From Ideonella dechloratans (GTDB taxonomy: Bacteria > Pseudomonadota > Gammaproteobacteria > Burkholderiales > Burkholderiaceae_C): 64,000 nt of DNA. Below are positions 28,139 through 36,373 of this stretch, one piece after another; the first letter of the stretch is position 1, and each line of letters starts with the position of its first letter. The DNA is taken from positions 1,426,001 through 1,490,000 of the forward strand of contig NZ_CP088081.1 in the NCBI RefSeq assembly GCF_021049305.1, given 5' to 3'. Position numbers and translations under genes: made by a program. A model generated the notes under the pieces. It saw nothing but the letters and a program-made list of their open reading frames with translations, did not search any database and had not been told where the DNA came from.

Positions 28139-29296
28139 TCAGGCTCCGGCGGGCAGGGTGCCGGGCAGCAGGATGTCCTTGCCGACCTGGTCGAGCCGGG
28201 TGTGGCCGCAGAAGGCCATGGTCAGGTCCAGCTCGCGGTGGAGGATCTCCAGCACCTTGGTCACGCCGGCCTCGCCCAGGGCGCCCAGGCCGTAGAGGAA
28301 GGGGCGGCCGATCATGGTGCCGCGTGCGCCCAGGGCCCAGGCCTTGAGCACATCCTGGCCGGAGCGGATGCCGCCGTCCATCCACACCTCGATGCGGTCA
28401 CCCACCGCATCCACGATGGGCGGCAGGGCCGAGATGCTGGAGGGCGCGCCATCGAGCTGGCGGCCGCCGTGGTTGGAGACGATCAGCGCATCGGCCCCGG
28501 AATCGGCGGCCAGCCTGGCGTCTTCCACGTCCATGATGCCCTTGATGATCAGCTTGCCGCCCCAAAGGCTCTTGATCCACTGCACATCGTCCCAGGACAG
28601 GCAGGGGTCGAACTGCTTGGCCGTCCATTCGGACAGCGAGCCCATGTTCTCCACGCCGCTGACGTGGCCGACGATGTTGCCGAACTGGCGGCGCTTGGTG
28701 CCCAGCATGCCCAGGCACCAGCGCGGCTTGGTGGCCAGGTTGATCAGGTTGGCCAGGGTGGGCTTGGGCGGGGCCGACAGACCGTTCTTCAGGTCCTTGT
28801 GGCGCTGGCCGAGGATCTGCAGGTCGGCGGTGAGCACCAGGGCCGAGCAGCGCGCGGCCTTGGCCCGCTCGATCAGGCGCTCGATGAAGCCGCGGTCCTT
28901 CATCACGTAAAGCTGGAACCAGAAGGGCTGGCTCGTGTGGGAGGCCACGTCCTCGATCGAGCAGATGCTCATGGTCGACAAGGTGAAGGGCACACCGAAG
29001 GCCTCGGCCGCGCGCGCCGCCAGGATCTCACCGTCGGCATGCTGCATGCCGGTCAGGCCGGTGGGCGCCAGGGCCACCGGCATGGCCACATCCTGGCCGA
29101 TCATGGTGGTGGCGGTGCTGCGGTGGTCCATGTCCACCAACACGCGCTGGCGCAGCTTGATCTTCTGGAAGTCGCTCTCGTTGGCCCGGTAGGTGCCCTC
29201 GGTCCAAGAGCCCGAATCGGCGTAGTCGTAGAACATGCGGGGCACGCGACGCTGGGCCAGCACGCGCAGGTCTTCGATGTGGGTGATCACGCTCAT
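28139..29296 (-). CDS. lldD: FMN-dependent alpha-hydroxyacid dehydrogenase (LldD-like L-lactate dehydrogenase)
   Basis: This enzyme oxidises an L-2-hydroxyacid, most likely L-lactate, to the keto acid and passes electrons to the respiratory chain. The 385-residue protein shows ARRVPRMFYDYADSGS-type N-terminus, ALAPTGLTGMQHADGEILAARAA, and the active-site run VSNHGGRQLDGAPSS with the catalytic His and the Arg that binds the carboxylate. ALGARGTMIGRPFLYGL forms the FMN phosphate site. A LysR gene and a hemerythrin gene lie upstream in the same direction. Related enzymes act on glycolate or mandelate, so the substrate is probable, not certain. Confidence 0.87.
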   Translation of the reverse strand: MSVITHIEDLRVLAQRRVPRMFYDYADSGSWTEGTYRANESDFQKIKLRQRVLVDMDHRSTATTMIGQDVAMPVALAPTGLTGMQHADGEILAARAAEAFGVPFTLSTMSICSIEDVASHTSQPFWFQLYVMKDRGFIERLIERAKAARCSALVLTADLQILGQRHKDLKNGLSAPPKPTLANLINLATKPRWCLGMLGTKRRQFGNIVGHVSGVENMGSLSEWTAKQFDPCLSWDDVQWIKSLWGGKLIIKGIMDVEDARLAADSGADALIVSNHGGRQLDGAPSSISALPPIVDAVGDRIEVWMDGGIRSGQDVLKAWALGARGTMIGRPFLYGLGALGEAGVTKVLEILHRELDLTMAFCGHTRLDQVGKDILLPGTLPAGA

Positions 29297-29393
29297 CGGC
29301 TTGTCTCGGGTCTTCTTGGGGGAGACGGGATGCTAGATCCGCCTCGGCGGGCCTTGGCGGAAATTTCGTCCGTCCCAGCCGGAAAGTCGGTCC

Positions 29394-30356
29394 TCAGCTG
29401 CCACCGGTGATCAGGGCCAGACCGTCCGCGGCGGCCCGTTCACAGGCTTCGCGCAGCCAGGCGGCGCCAGCCTGCTGGGCGGGCTGCTCCCCATGGGGCA
29501 GCAGCCAGTAGGCGCTGGAGGCCATCAACCAAGGCGTGGCCCCTGCACCCAGCACCGGCCGCAGCCGGCCGGCCCGCAGGGCGGCGCGGGCCAGGCTGGG
29601 ACGGGACAGCACCACGCCCTGGCCGCACAGGGCGGCCTCCAGCCGCATGCCCAGGTCGAACAGCCGGGGGCCCTGCTCGGGCTCGGGCCAGTCCAGCCCC
29701 ACCGCCCGGAACCAGGGGGTCCAGGGCTCCAGCGGGTTGCGCAGCAGGGGCAGGCGGGCCAGGTCGCCGGGCTGGCGCAGGGGGCCGTCGGGCAGCAGGG
29801 CGGGGCTGGCCAGGGGGATCAGCACGTCCTGCATCAGCGGGCGCTCGTCGGTGCGCAGGGCCTGGCCGTGGCGCACGTCCAGGTCGGCATCGCTGCCGCC
29901 CTGGTCCAGAAAGGGCACGGACAGCACCAGTTCCAGCTCGATGTCCGGATGCTGCTCGGCGAAGGCGGGCAGGGCGGGTACCAGCACCTCGCGCGCCAGC
30001 GTGGGCGGCGCGCTCAGCCGCAGCCGCTGGCCCCGCTGGGCGCCGCGCTGGTGCTGGGGCACGCGGGCCAGCTGTTCCAGGGCCGGCCAGATGGCGGCCA
30101 GGTATTCGCGTCCGCTGGCGCTGAGCTGCAGCGGCTTGCTGCCGCGCTGGAACAGGGTCAGGCCGAGCTGCTCTTCCAGCGTGGCCACCCGCTTGCCCAC
30201 CGCGCTGGCGGTGATGTGCAGCGCCTCGGCCGCGCGCTCGTAGCTGCCCAGGCGGGCGGCGGCCTCGAAGGCGCGCAGCGCGTCGAGAGAGGGCAGGCGC
30301 AGCGCATCGTCCGATGGGGACGGGGGAGGCAGGGAGGGAGAGGGCGGCAGCGCCAT
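29394..30356 (-). CDS. LysR family transcriptional regulator (GcvA-like)
   Basis: The 320-residue regulator starts after a Pro/Ser-rich lead with LPSLDALRAFEAAARLGSYERAAEALHITASAVGKRVATLEEQLG, the LysR helix-turn-helix (F-x-x-A-A-R-L-G-S-x-x-x-A-A). A substrate-binding domain of the GcvA/TrpI type follows. The ATG at 30356 is the first Met that gives a LysR-like N-terminus; the same frame stays open far upstream but that part is the shadow of the hemerythrin gene. It sits between lldD and the hemerythrin gene on the same strand, so it may control lldD. Confidence 0.88.
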   Translation of the reverse strand: MALPPSPSLPPPSPSDDALRLPSLDALRAFEAAARLGSYERAAEALHITASAVGKRVATLEEQLGLTLFQRGSKPLQLSASGREYLAAIWPALEQLARVPQHQRGAQRGQRLRLSAPPTLAREVLVPALPAFAEQHPDIELELVLSVPFLDQGGSDADLDVRHGQALRTDERPLMQDVLIPLASPALLPDGPLRQPGDLARLPLLRNPLEPWTPWFRAVGLDWPEPEQGPRLFDLGMRLEAALCGQGVVLSRPSLARAALRAGRLRPVLGAGATPWLMASSAYWLLPHGEQPAQQAGAAWLREACERAAADGLALITGGS

Positions 30357-30408
30357 GGCCGCCGCACTGTAGCGCACCGCGCCGGGCCTGGCGCGGGGGG
30401 CGGCGCGC

Positions 30409-30909
30409 TCAGGCGCTGGCGTGGTCCGGTGCGCAGTGGTCGCTGCCGCAGCCGGAGATCGGTGCCGCGTCCGCCGCCTGCGGCTTCTGGCACAGGCCGG
30501 TCTCGGGGTCGAAGCCGGCCACCTGCAGGTGGACCGCCAGCGACGAATCCATCGACTGCGCGTGCATGCTGAACCAGGCGGCCAGCTCGGGGATGATGCG
30601 CTGCAGGGGGCCGAAGTCCTGGTGGTCGCGGGCCAGACGGGCCACTTCCTGCATGATGGCCAGCACCTGGTCGTGCTGGCGGCTGTGGCAGTTGTCCTTG
30701 GCGAAGCCGGTGGCCAGCATCCAGCGGTCTTCCTGCCCGAAGTGGCCGATGGTGTGCTCGACCAGGGCGTCCCAGGCGGCCAGCCCCTCGGCCTCGGAAC
30801 GGGCCAGGGCGGCCTGGGCGGCATTGAGCAGCTCGACGAACTCCTCGTGGGTGGCGTCCATCTGCGGGTGTTGCAGCACGAGTTCTTCGGACCAGGCGAG
30901 TGCGGACAT
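30409..30909 (-). CDS. Bacteriohemerythrin
   Basis: This is a 166-residue four-helix oxygen-binding diiron protein. Metal ligands follow the hemerythrin pattern: His in LQHPQMDATHEEFV (H...D-x-x-H-x-x-F), HTIGHFGQEDRWM (H-x3-H-F-x-x-E), then H in CHSRQHDQVL and MHAQSMD (H-x4-D). The C-terminal ~35 residues hold three Cys and two His (GLCQKPQ, SGCGSDHCAPDH), unusual and possibly a metal-binding tail. Roles in the family are oxygen supply or sensing. An upstream frame to 30966 is less likely because the Met at 30909 gives the usual SALAWSEEL start. Confidence 0.9.
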   Translation of the reverse strand: MSALAWSEELVLQHPQMDATHEEFVELLNAAQAALARSEAEGLAAWDALVEHTIGHFGQEDRWMLATGFAKDNCHSRQHDQVLAIMQEVARLARDHQDFGPLQRIIPELAAWFSMHAQSMDSSLAVHLQVAGFDPETGLCQKPQAADAAPISGCGSDHCAPDHASA

Positions 30910-31067
30910 GGGTGGGCGGCTCGGGGTAAAAGCGTGATTTTCGCCGCTGACCGGGGGGCGGGCCAAGCCGGGCCGTGCGGAACTGGGCCAAACTTGCGCT
31001 GGCTCAAGCCTCGGTCTGAGCCGTCCGCCCGAACCGCCTGTCGCGCCTGCCCCGCATTCTTGACGCC

Positions 31068-31514
31068 ATGAACGAGTTGCCCGCCTTCACCGTCAGCCCT
31101 CCGCGCCCCTGGTGGCAGCGGGCCCTGTGGCTGGGCGCCGGTGGGCTGGCGCTGCTGCTGGGCATCGTCGGCATCTTCCTGCCGCTGCTGCCCACCACGC
31201 CCTTCGTGCTGCTGGCCGCCTTCTGCTTCTCGCGGGGCAGCGCGCGCTGGGAGGCCTGGCTGGTGAACCACCCGCGCTGGGGACCGATGGTGCGCGACTG
31301 GCGCACCCACCGCGCGGTGCCGCTGCGGGCCAAGCAGTTGGCCACCGGGATGATGGCGGTCAGCTGCACCGCCGCCTGGTTCGCCATTCCGTCGGCCTGG
31401 CGGGTCATGCCCGCGCTGTGCTGTGCGGTGGTGGCCACCTGGCTGTGGCGTTTGCCCACCCGGCAGCCGGCGTCGGCCCCGGCGGCTTCAGCGCCCGGCA
31501 AGGCCGCCGACTGA
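31068..31514 (+). CDS. YbaN family (DUF454) membrane protein
   Basis: The 148-residue inner-membrane protein has two or three spans. The diagnostic DUF454 stretch is LLLGIVGIFLPLLPTTPFVLLAAFCFSRGS, where the G-x-x-L-P-L-L-P-T-T-P-F-x-L-L core is strongly conserved, followed by HPRWGPMVRDWRTHRAVPLRAK. Function is not known in detail. It is divergent from the hemerythrin gene and overlaps the convergent dinB gene by 27 bases. Confidence 0.87.
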   Translation: MNELPAFTVSPPRPWWQRALWLGAGGLALLLGIVGIFLPLLPTTPFVLLAAFCFSRGSARWEAWLVNHPRWGPMVRDWRTHRAVPLRAKQLATGMMAVSCTAAWFAIPSAWRVMPALCCAVVATWLWRLPTRQPASAPAASAPGKAAD

Positions 31515-32816
31515 ACCCCTGGCGCCGCCCGGGGCCGGCGGGTCGAACTCCTCGAACAGGTCGCGCTCGGCGGCCATCGGCGGCAAGCCGCCCTGGCCGG
31601 TGGTCAGCACGTTGGCGGGTTGGGGCACCAGCGCGCGGTTGGGGCGAGCGCTCCGCTTGACCGACGGTGCCAGCGGCGCGTCGGCCCGTTGCAGGTTGGC
31701 CACCCGCACGCCCAGCAGGCGCAGGCGCCGCCGCAGGTCCACCCGCTTCAGGCACAGGCCGGCGGCGTGGCGGATCTCGGCGGCGTCGGCCGTGGGCTGG
31801 GGCAGGGTGAGGTCGCGGGTGACGGTCTTGAAATCCTCGTAGCGCAGCTTGATGCCCACGGTGCGACCGGTGTAACCCTTGCGGTGCAGGTCCTCGGCCA
31901 CCCGCACGCAGAGCTCGGTGAACAGGGTGGAGAGCCGGGCCTTGTCCCGCACCGCGTGCAGGTCGTGCTCGAAGGTGGTTTCGCGGCTGATCGACACCGG
32001 CTCGCTTTCGGTCACCAGCGGGCGCTCGTCGCGCCCCCAGGCGGCGGCGTGCAGCCAGGCACCGTAGCTGCGGCCGAAGCGCTCGATCAGCCAGAGCGGT
32101 TCGCAGCGGGAGAGTTCACCGATGGTGTTCACCCCCAGCGCGGCCAGCTTGGCGCTGGCCTTGGGGCCGATGCCGTTGACCCGGCGCACCGGCAGCGGCC
32201 AGATGCGGGTGGGCAGGTCGTCCATGGTCAGCACGGTCAGGCCGTCGGGCTTGTCCAGCTCGGAGGCGATCTTGGACAGCAGCTTGTTGGGCGTGACGCC
32301 GATCGAGCAACTCAGCCCGGTGGCGCGCTGCACATTGTTCTTGATCTCCCGGGCCAGGGCCCGCACCCCGCCCAGCGGGTCGTGGCCGACCGGATCCTGG
32401 GCGCCGGGCACCTGGGTCAGGTCGATGTAGATCTCGTCGATGCCGCGGTCCTCGATCACCGGGGCCAGCTCGGCCACGGCGGCCTTGAAGGCGCGCGAAC
32501 AGCGGCGGTAGAGATCGAAGTCGGTGGGCAGCAGCACCGCATCCGGCGCCCGGGCGGCGGCCTTCATCAGGCCCATGGCCGAGTGAATGCCCAGGGCCCG
32601 CGCCTCGTAGGTGGCGGTGGTGATGACGCCGCGGCCGACGTAGTCGCCCAGCCGGGCATAGCGGCGGCTGCCGTCGGGCAGGGCCTCGGGCTGGTGGCGC
32701 CGGCCCCCGCCGATGACCACCGGCCGGCCGCGCAGCTCGGGGTAGCGCAGCAACTCGCAGGAGGCATAGAAGGCATCCATGTCGAGGTGGGCGATCAGGC
32801 GGCGCGGCGGCGACAT
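31488..32816 (-). CDS. dinB: DNA polymerase IV (DinB)
   Basis: This Y-family translesion polymerase is SOS-inducible. The 442-residue protein carries the catalytic AHLDMDAFYASCEL (first metal Asp pair), YEARALGIHSAMGL, and the second acidic site in IEDRGIDEIYIDL (D-E). A helix-hairpin-helix thumb (INGIGPKASAKLAALGVNTIGEL) and a little-finger domain follow. The C-terminal extension is Ala/Pro/Arg-rich with FEEFDPPAP near the end, and no strong QLxLF-type clamp motif is obvious. A LexA-type palindrome overlaps the promoter directly in front of the ATG. It overlaps the ybaN-like gene by 27 bases. Confidence 0.94.
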   Translation of the reverse strand: MSPPRRLIAHLDMDAFYASCELLRYPELRGRPVVIGGGRRHQPEALPDGSRRYARLGDYVGRGVITTATYEARALGIHSAMGLMKAAARAPDAVLLPTDFDLYRRCSRAFKAAVAELAPVIEDRGIDEIYIDLTQVPGAQDPVGHDPLGGVRALAREIKNNVQRATGLSCSIGVTPNKLLSKIASELDKPDGLTVLTMDDLPTRIWPLPVRRVNGIGPKASAKLAALGVNTIGELSRCEPLWLIERFGRSYGAWLHAAAWGRDERPLVTESEPVSISRETTFEHDLHAVRDKARLSTLFTELCVRVAEDLHRKGYTGRTVGIKLRYEDFKTVTRDLTLPQPTADAAEIRHAAGLCLKRVDLRRRLRLLGVRVANLQRADAPLAPSVKRSARPNRALVPQPANVLTTGQGGLPPMAAERDLFEEFDPPAPGGARGSVGGLAGR

Positions 32817-32817
32817 A

Positions 32818-32833
32818 CTGGATGGATTATCAG
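32818..32833. promoter_or_regulatory. LexA (SOS) box and promoter of dinB
   Basis: CTG-N10-CAG starts one base from the dinB ATG, with outer A/T extending it to ACTG...CAGT. On the minus strand TTGGCG, a 17-base spacer and GATAAT form a good sigma-70 promoter whose -10 lies inside the box; transcription would begin at or within a few bases of the start codon. Confidence 0.7.
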
Positions 32834-32898
32834 TCTTTGGGCCGGCATCGCCAATCGAAACCCGATGTGAAACCGGGTGTCAGGGAAGTCCCTTCTCA

Positions 32899-32926
32899 TT
32901 GAATGTGCAAATTGCACAGTTATAGT
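32899..32926 (+). promoter_or_regulatory. Promoter with a perfect palindromic operator, upstream of the first DUF5666 gene
   Basis: TTGAAT, a 16-base spacer and TATAGT give a sigma-70-like promoter. The spacer holds a perfect inverted repeat TGTGCAA-A-TTGCACA (32904-32918), the classic position for a repressor site. The binding protein is unknown; the nearby DUF6502 protein is a candidate. Confidence 0.55.
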
Positions 32927-32978
32927 GGCGGCACCGCTGGGTTCAGCCCGCGGCCCCCAGATGCCAAAGGAGTACTTC

Positions 32979-34208
32979 ATGCGCACATCGCTTTCCGACT
33001 TCACCTTCCCCGGGGGGCTGACCCGCCGCCTGGGCCTCGTGACCCTGTTCAGCGCCGCCGTGCTGGCCGCCTGCGGCGGTGGTGGCGGCTCGTCCACCAG
33101 CACCACCGGCACCACGGCCGGCAGCGCGGCCTACACCAGCGGCGCCATCAGCGGCTTCGGTTCGGTGATCGTCAACGGCGTGCGCTTCGACACCAGCAGC
33201 GTGACCGTGGAAGACGACGATGGCGCCCGCCACGCGGCCGATGACCTGCGCCTGGGCGACAGCGTCGAGATCGAGAGCGGCCCGATCGACAGCAGCACCC
33301 AGACGGCGGTGGCCACCGTCATCCGCTACGGCAGCGAGATCAAGGGACCACTGACCGCGGTGGATGTCAGCGGCAGCCGCTTCACCCTGCTGGGCCAGAC
33401 GGTGGAGGTGAGCAGCACGACGGTCTATGACAGCACCCTGAGCGGCGGTCTCGCCAGCCTGTCCACCGTGGTGGGCAGCGTGCTGGAGGTGCACGCCCAG
33501 TACGATGCGGCGCGCCAGGTTTATGTGGCCAGCCGCGTGGACCTGGAGAGCAGCGTGGACAGCTACAAGCTGCGCGGCCCCATCCTGGCGCTGGACACCA
33601 CGGCCCACACCTTCCAGATGGGGACGGCCACCATCAGCTACGCCAGCCTGAACCCCCAACCCACCAGCCTGGCCGTGAACCAGTGGGTGCGTGTCAAGCT
33701 GGCCACCACCCCGGCCGCCGACGGCAGCTGGACGGCACTGTCGCTCAAGACGAATGAGCGCAAGCTGTCCGAGGACCATGCCGAAGCGGAGGTCAAGGGC
33801 AGCATCACCGCCTGGACCTCGGTCACCAGCTTCAGCGTGAACGACATCCCGGTGGACGCCAGTGGCGCCAGCTTCCCGGATGGGCAGAGCGGCGTGGTGC
33901 TGGGGGCCCAGGTCGAGATCAAGGGCAGCGTGGTCAACGGCGTGCTGGTGGCCACCTCCGTCCACCTGGAGGACGGGGCCGAGCACGGGCAGGGCGAGGA
34001 CTATGAGCTGCACGGCAGCCTCTCGGCCCTGGACACCACGGCCAAGACCTTCGTGTTGCGCGGCGTGACCGTCAGCTACGCCAACGTCAGCCAGTGGGTC
34101 GGCCTGACCGAGGCGCAACTGGCCACCGTGGCCAAGATCGAGGTGAAGGGCAGCTTGTCCACAGACGGGACGACGCTGGTGGCCTCGCTCATCAAGGTGG
34201 ACGACTGA
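32979..34208 (+). CDS. DUF5666 repeat lipoprotein
   Basis: The 409-residue predicted lipoprotein has a basic n-region, a hydrophobic core and lipobox LAAC (lipidated Cys32), then a Gly/Ser/Thr linker. The mature protein is four to five repeats of a small beta-rich DUF5666 unit of about 70 residues: AISGFGSVIVNGVRFDTSSV, then GPLTAVDVSGSRFTLLGQTVEV, GPILALDTTAHTFQMGTATISY, GSITAWTSVTSFSVNDIPVDAS and GSLSALDTTAKTFVLRGVTVSY. Each unit follows G-x-V/I-x-x-x-D...F-x-L-x-G-x-x-V and a V-E-V/I-x-G strand, an OB-like pattern. Function is not known. An AAGGAG site precedes the ATG. A second member follows two genes later. Confidence 0.8.
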   Translation: MRTSLSDFTFPGGLTRRLGLVTLFSAAVLAACGGGGGSSTSTTGTTAGSAAYTSGAISGFGSVIVNGVRFDTSSVTVEDDDGARHAADDLRLGDSVEIESGPIDSSTQTAVATVIRYGSEIKGPLTAVDVSGSRFTLLGQTVEVSSTTVYDSTLSGGLASLSTVVGSVLEVHAQYDAARQVYVASRVDLESSVDSYKLRGPILALDTTAHTFQMGTATISYASLNPQPTSLAVNQWVRVKLATTPAADGSWTALSLKTNERKLSEDHAEAEVKGSITAWTSVTSFSVNDIPVDASGASFPDGQSGVVLGAQVEIKGSVVNGVLVATSVHLEDGAEHGQGEDYELHGSLSALDTTAKTFVLRGVTVSYANVSQWVGLTEAQLATVAKIEVKGSLSTDGTTLVASLIKVDD

Positions 34209-34214
34209 GAAAGG

Positions 34215-34247
34215 CACAGACCTCCCTGCGCAGGGAGGTCTGTGTTT
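34215..34247 (+). terminator. Strong intrinsic terminator after the first DUF5666 gene
   Basis: A perfect 14-bp stem (CACAGACCTCCCTG / CAGGGAGGTCTGTG) with a CG centre is followed by TTT. It lies seven bases after the stop codon, and the next gene starts ~40 bases later, so the second transcript probably needs its own promoter or depends on readthrough. Confidence 0.8.
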
Positions 34248-34287
34248 AAATGGGATTCATGCACATTCAATGGTTCTCCTCACGGCG

Positions 34288-35157
34288 ATGAGCACGCCCA
34301 CGGTTCCTCCTGAGCACACGGCCCTGCTTGGTGCCGTGCAGGCGGTCCTACGGCCACTGGCGGAGCTGCTGGTGGCCCGGGGCCTGCCCTATGCGCAGGC
34401 CGAGGAGCGTCTCAAGGCCGCCTATGTGCAGGCGGCACGCGACGCCGCTTTGCGTGCCACGCCAGAGGCCTTGCCGCACCGCCTTGTCAGTCGCCTGTCG
34501 ACCGCCACGGGCATCAACCGCCGTGAAGTGGGTCGGCTGCTGGCCGAGCCCGACGCATCGTCCGGCTTGCGCCCCTCGATGGCCCTGCGCGTGTTTGAGC
34601 GCTGGCGCACGGACCCGGACTACCTCAACGGCCGGGGGCAGCCGCAAATCCTGCGGCGTCAGGGCGTGGCGCCCAGTTTCGAGGCGCTTGCAGCCCAGGT
34701 TTCCCGCGATGTCCATCCGCGCAGCGTGCTGGATGACATGGTTCGCCTGAAGCTGGTGGAGTGGGAAGCCGATGCAGACACGGTGACACTTCGCCAGTCG
34801 GCCTTTGTGCCCGATGCAGACACGGCCAAGCTCATGGCCTACTTGGGCGCCAACGTGGGCGACCATCTGTCGGCTGCGGTGGAGAACGTCGGCGGCCTTC
34901 AACCCAGGCACTTTGAGCAGGCGATCTGGGCGGATGGTTTGACCCTGGACCTCGCCCGGGAACTGCGGGCCATCATTGAGGCCCAGTGGAAGCTGCTCTC
35001 CCAGGCGCTGGTGCCGGAGATCCAGCGCCGGATTGATGGGATCGAGGCGGCAGGCCTGACGCCTGACGCCCGTGTGCGGGTCGGGGTGTACATGTATTCG
35101 CAGCAAGACGATGGGCGGCCTGCTGCACAAGATCAGGAGGGGAAGCCCCATGCGTGA
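34288..35157 (+). CDS. DUF6502 family protein, putative DNA-binding
   Basis: The ~289-residue soluble protein is recognised as the DUF6502 type often found beside DUF5666 lipoproteins. The N-terminal half is helical: a stretch LAELLVARGLPYAQAEERLKAAYV, then STATGINRREVGRLLAEP, which reads like a helix-turn-helix (T-G-I-N-R-R-E-V-x-x-L-L), then a second segment SFEALAAQVSRDVHPRSVLDDMVRL. The C-terminal half contains a long amphipathic helix region (LARELRAIIEAQWKLLSQALVPEIQRRI). I infer a regulator, not proven. The start is uncertain: ATG 34270 would add six residues. It overlaps the next gene by eight bases. Confidence 0.7.
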   Translation: MSTPTVPPEHTALLGAVQAVLRPLAELLVARGLPYAQAEERLKAAYVQAARDAALRATPEALPHRLVSRLSTATGINRREVGRLLAEPDASSGLRPSMALRVFERWRTDPDYLNGRGQPQILRRQGVAPSFEALAAQVSRDVHPRSVLDDMVRLKLVEWEADADTVTLRQSAFVPDADTAKLMAYLGANVGDHLSAAVENVGGLQPRHFEQAIWADGLTLDLARELRAIIEAQWKLLSQALVPEIQRRIDGIEAAGLTPDARVRVGVYMYSQQDDGRPAAQDQEGKPHA

Positions 35158-36352
35158 ATTCCTTGGGCGGCGCTGGTTGAAATTCCAGGGCCTGGCATGG
35201 CTCACGGCCGCAGCATTGCTGGTGTCCTGTGGTGGTGGCGTTGAAAGCGGTGGGACGGGCATGAGCGCCGGCTACAGCAGCGGCGCCATCACCGGCTTCG
35301 GCTCGATCGTGGTCAACGGGGTGCACTTCGACGAGAGCACGGCCCGCATCCACGATGCGGATGGCAACACCCTCAGCCGCGACGAGCTGCGTCTGGGCAT
35401 GACGGTGGAGATCCAGAGCGGCGCCATCGACAGCACCGCGCTGACCGCCACCGCGCAGGACGTCAATGTCATCAGCGACCTGCTCGGGCCGGTCTCTGCG
35501 GTGGACCTCACGGCCAGCACCATGACCGTGCTGGGGCAGACGGTGCGCATCACCGCGTCCACGCTGTTCGACAGCAGCCTGGCGGGCGGCCTGTCCGCCA
35601 TTTCGCTGGGACAGAAGGTGGAGGTCTACGCCATCTTCGATCCGGTCAACACGGTTTATGCGGCACGGCTGGTGCTGCCCCGCAGCAACCCCGACCACTA
35701 CACCTTGCGCGGCGTGGTGTCGGGCTGGAACAGCGCCCAGCGCCAGTTCCAGATGGGGCCGGCCACGCTGACCTACGCGGCCGATGCCGTGCCGGCCGGC
35801 CTGGCCAATGGCGCCACGCTGCGCCTGCGCCTGTCGACCCAGGCCGATGGCAGCGGCCGCTGGGTGGTGACCACCGCCCAGCCCGCCACCTACCTGCCCG
35901 GCGACGGCACGGAGGCCGAGATCGAGGCGGTGGTGTCCAGCTACACCAGCCTGTCGAACTTCGTTGTGGCTGGCGTGACGGTGGACGCCTCGGCCGCGCA
36001 ACTCAACGCCAACGGCCTCACCCTGGCCGCCGGTGTGCGGGTGGAGGTGGAGGGCCGCATGCAGGGCACGGTGCTCAAGGCCACCAAGCTGGAGCTCAAG
36101 GGCAGCGAGGCCAGCGTGGGTGGCGATGACAGCGGCAGCGGGCAGGAGTTCGAGCTGAGCGGCCTGATCAGTGGCCTGGACACGACGGCCCAGACCTTCG
36201 TGATCCGGACCCAGACGGTGTCCTACGCCCAGGCCAGCTTCGAGAACGGCACGGCCGCGAACCTGGCCAACGGCCTGAAGGTCGAGGTCAAGGGCGTGCG
36301 CTCGTCGGACGGCACGCTGGTGACCGCCAGCGAGGTGAAGTTCGACAACTGA
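35150..36352 (+). CDS. DUF5666 repeat lipoprotein, second copy
   Basis: This 400-residue lipoprotein is paralogous to the one at 32979. A signal peptide with lipobox LVSC (Cys27) leads to a Gly-rich linker and repeated DUF5666 units: AITGFGSIVVNGVHFDEST, GPVSAVDLTASTMTVLGQTVRI, GVVSGWNSAQRQFQMGPATLTY, AVVSSYTSLSNFVVAGVTVDAS and GLISGLDTTAQTFVIRTQTVSY. The two proteins align through their whole length, suggesting an old tandem duplication around the DUF6502 gene. AGGAGG before the ATG lies within the DUF6502 coding end, so translation is coupled. Function unknown; presumably anchored in the outer membrane, facing the periplasm or outside. Confidence 0.78.
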   Translation: MREFLGRRWLKFQGLAWLTAAALLVSCGGGVESGGTGMSAGYSSGAITGFGSIVVNGVHFDESTARIHDADGNTLSRDELRLGMTVEIQSGAIDSTALTATAQDVNVISDLLGPVSAVDLTASTMTVLGQTVRITASTLFDSSLAGGLSAISLGQKVEVYAIFDPVNTVYAARLVLPRSNPDHYTLRGVVSGWNSAQRQFQMGPATLTYAADAVPAGLANGATLRLRLSTQADGSGRWVVTTAQPATYLPGDGTEAEIEAVVSSYTSLSNFVVAGVTVDASAAQLNANGLTLAAGVRVEVEGRMQGTVLKATKLELKGSEASVGGDDSGSGQEFELSGLISGLDTTAQTFVIRTQTVSYAQASFENGTAANLANGLKVEVKGVRSSDGTLVTASEVKFDN

Positions 36353-36373
36353 GGAGGCCCGCCCTCCAGATGA

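Noticed and set aside
30357..31357. Upstream part of the long minus-strand frame that contains the LysR gene (to 31310)
   Set aside because: That part is out of frame with the hemerythrin gene and antisense to ybaN; the LysR domain begins only at 30356.
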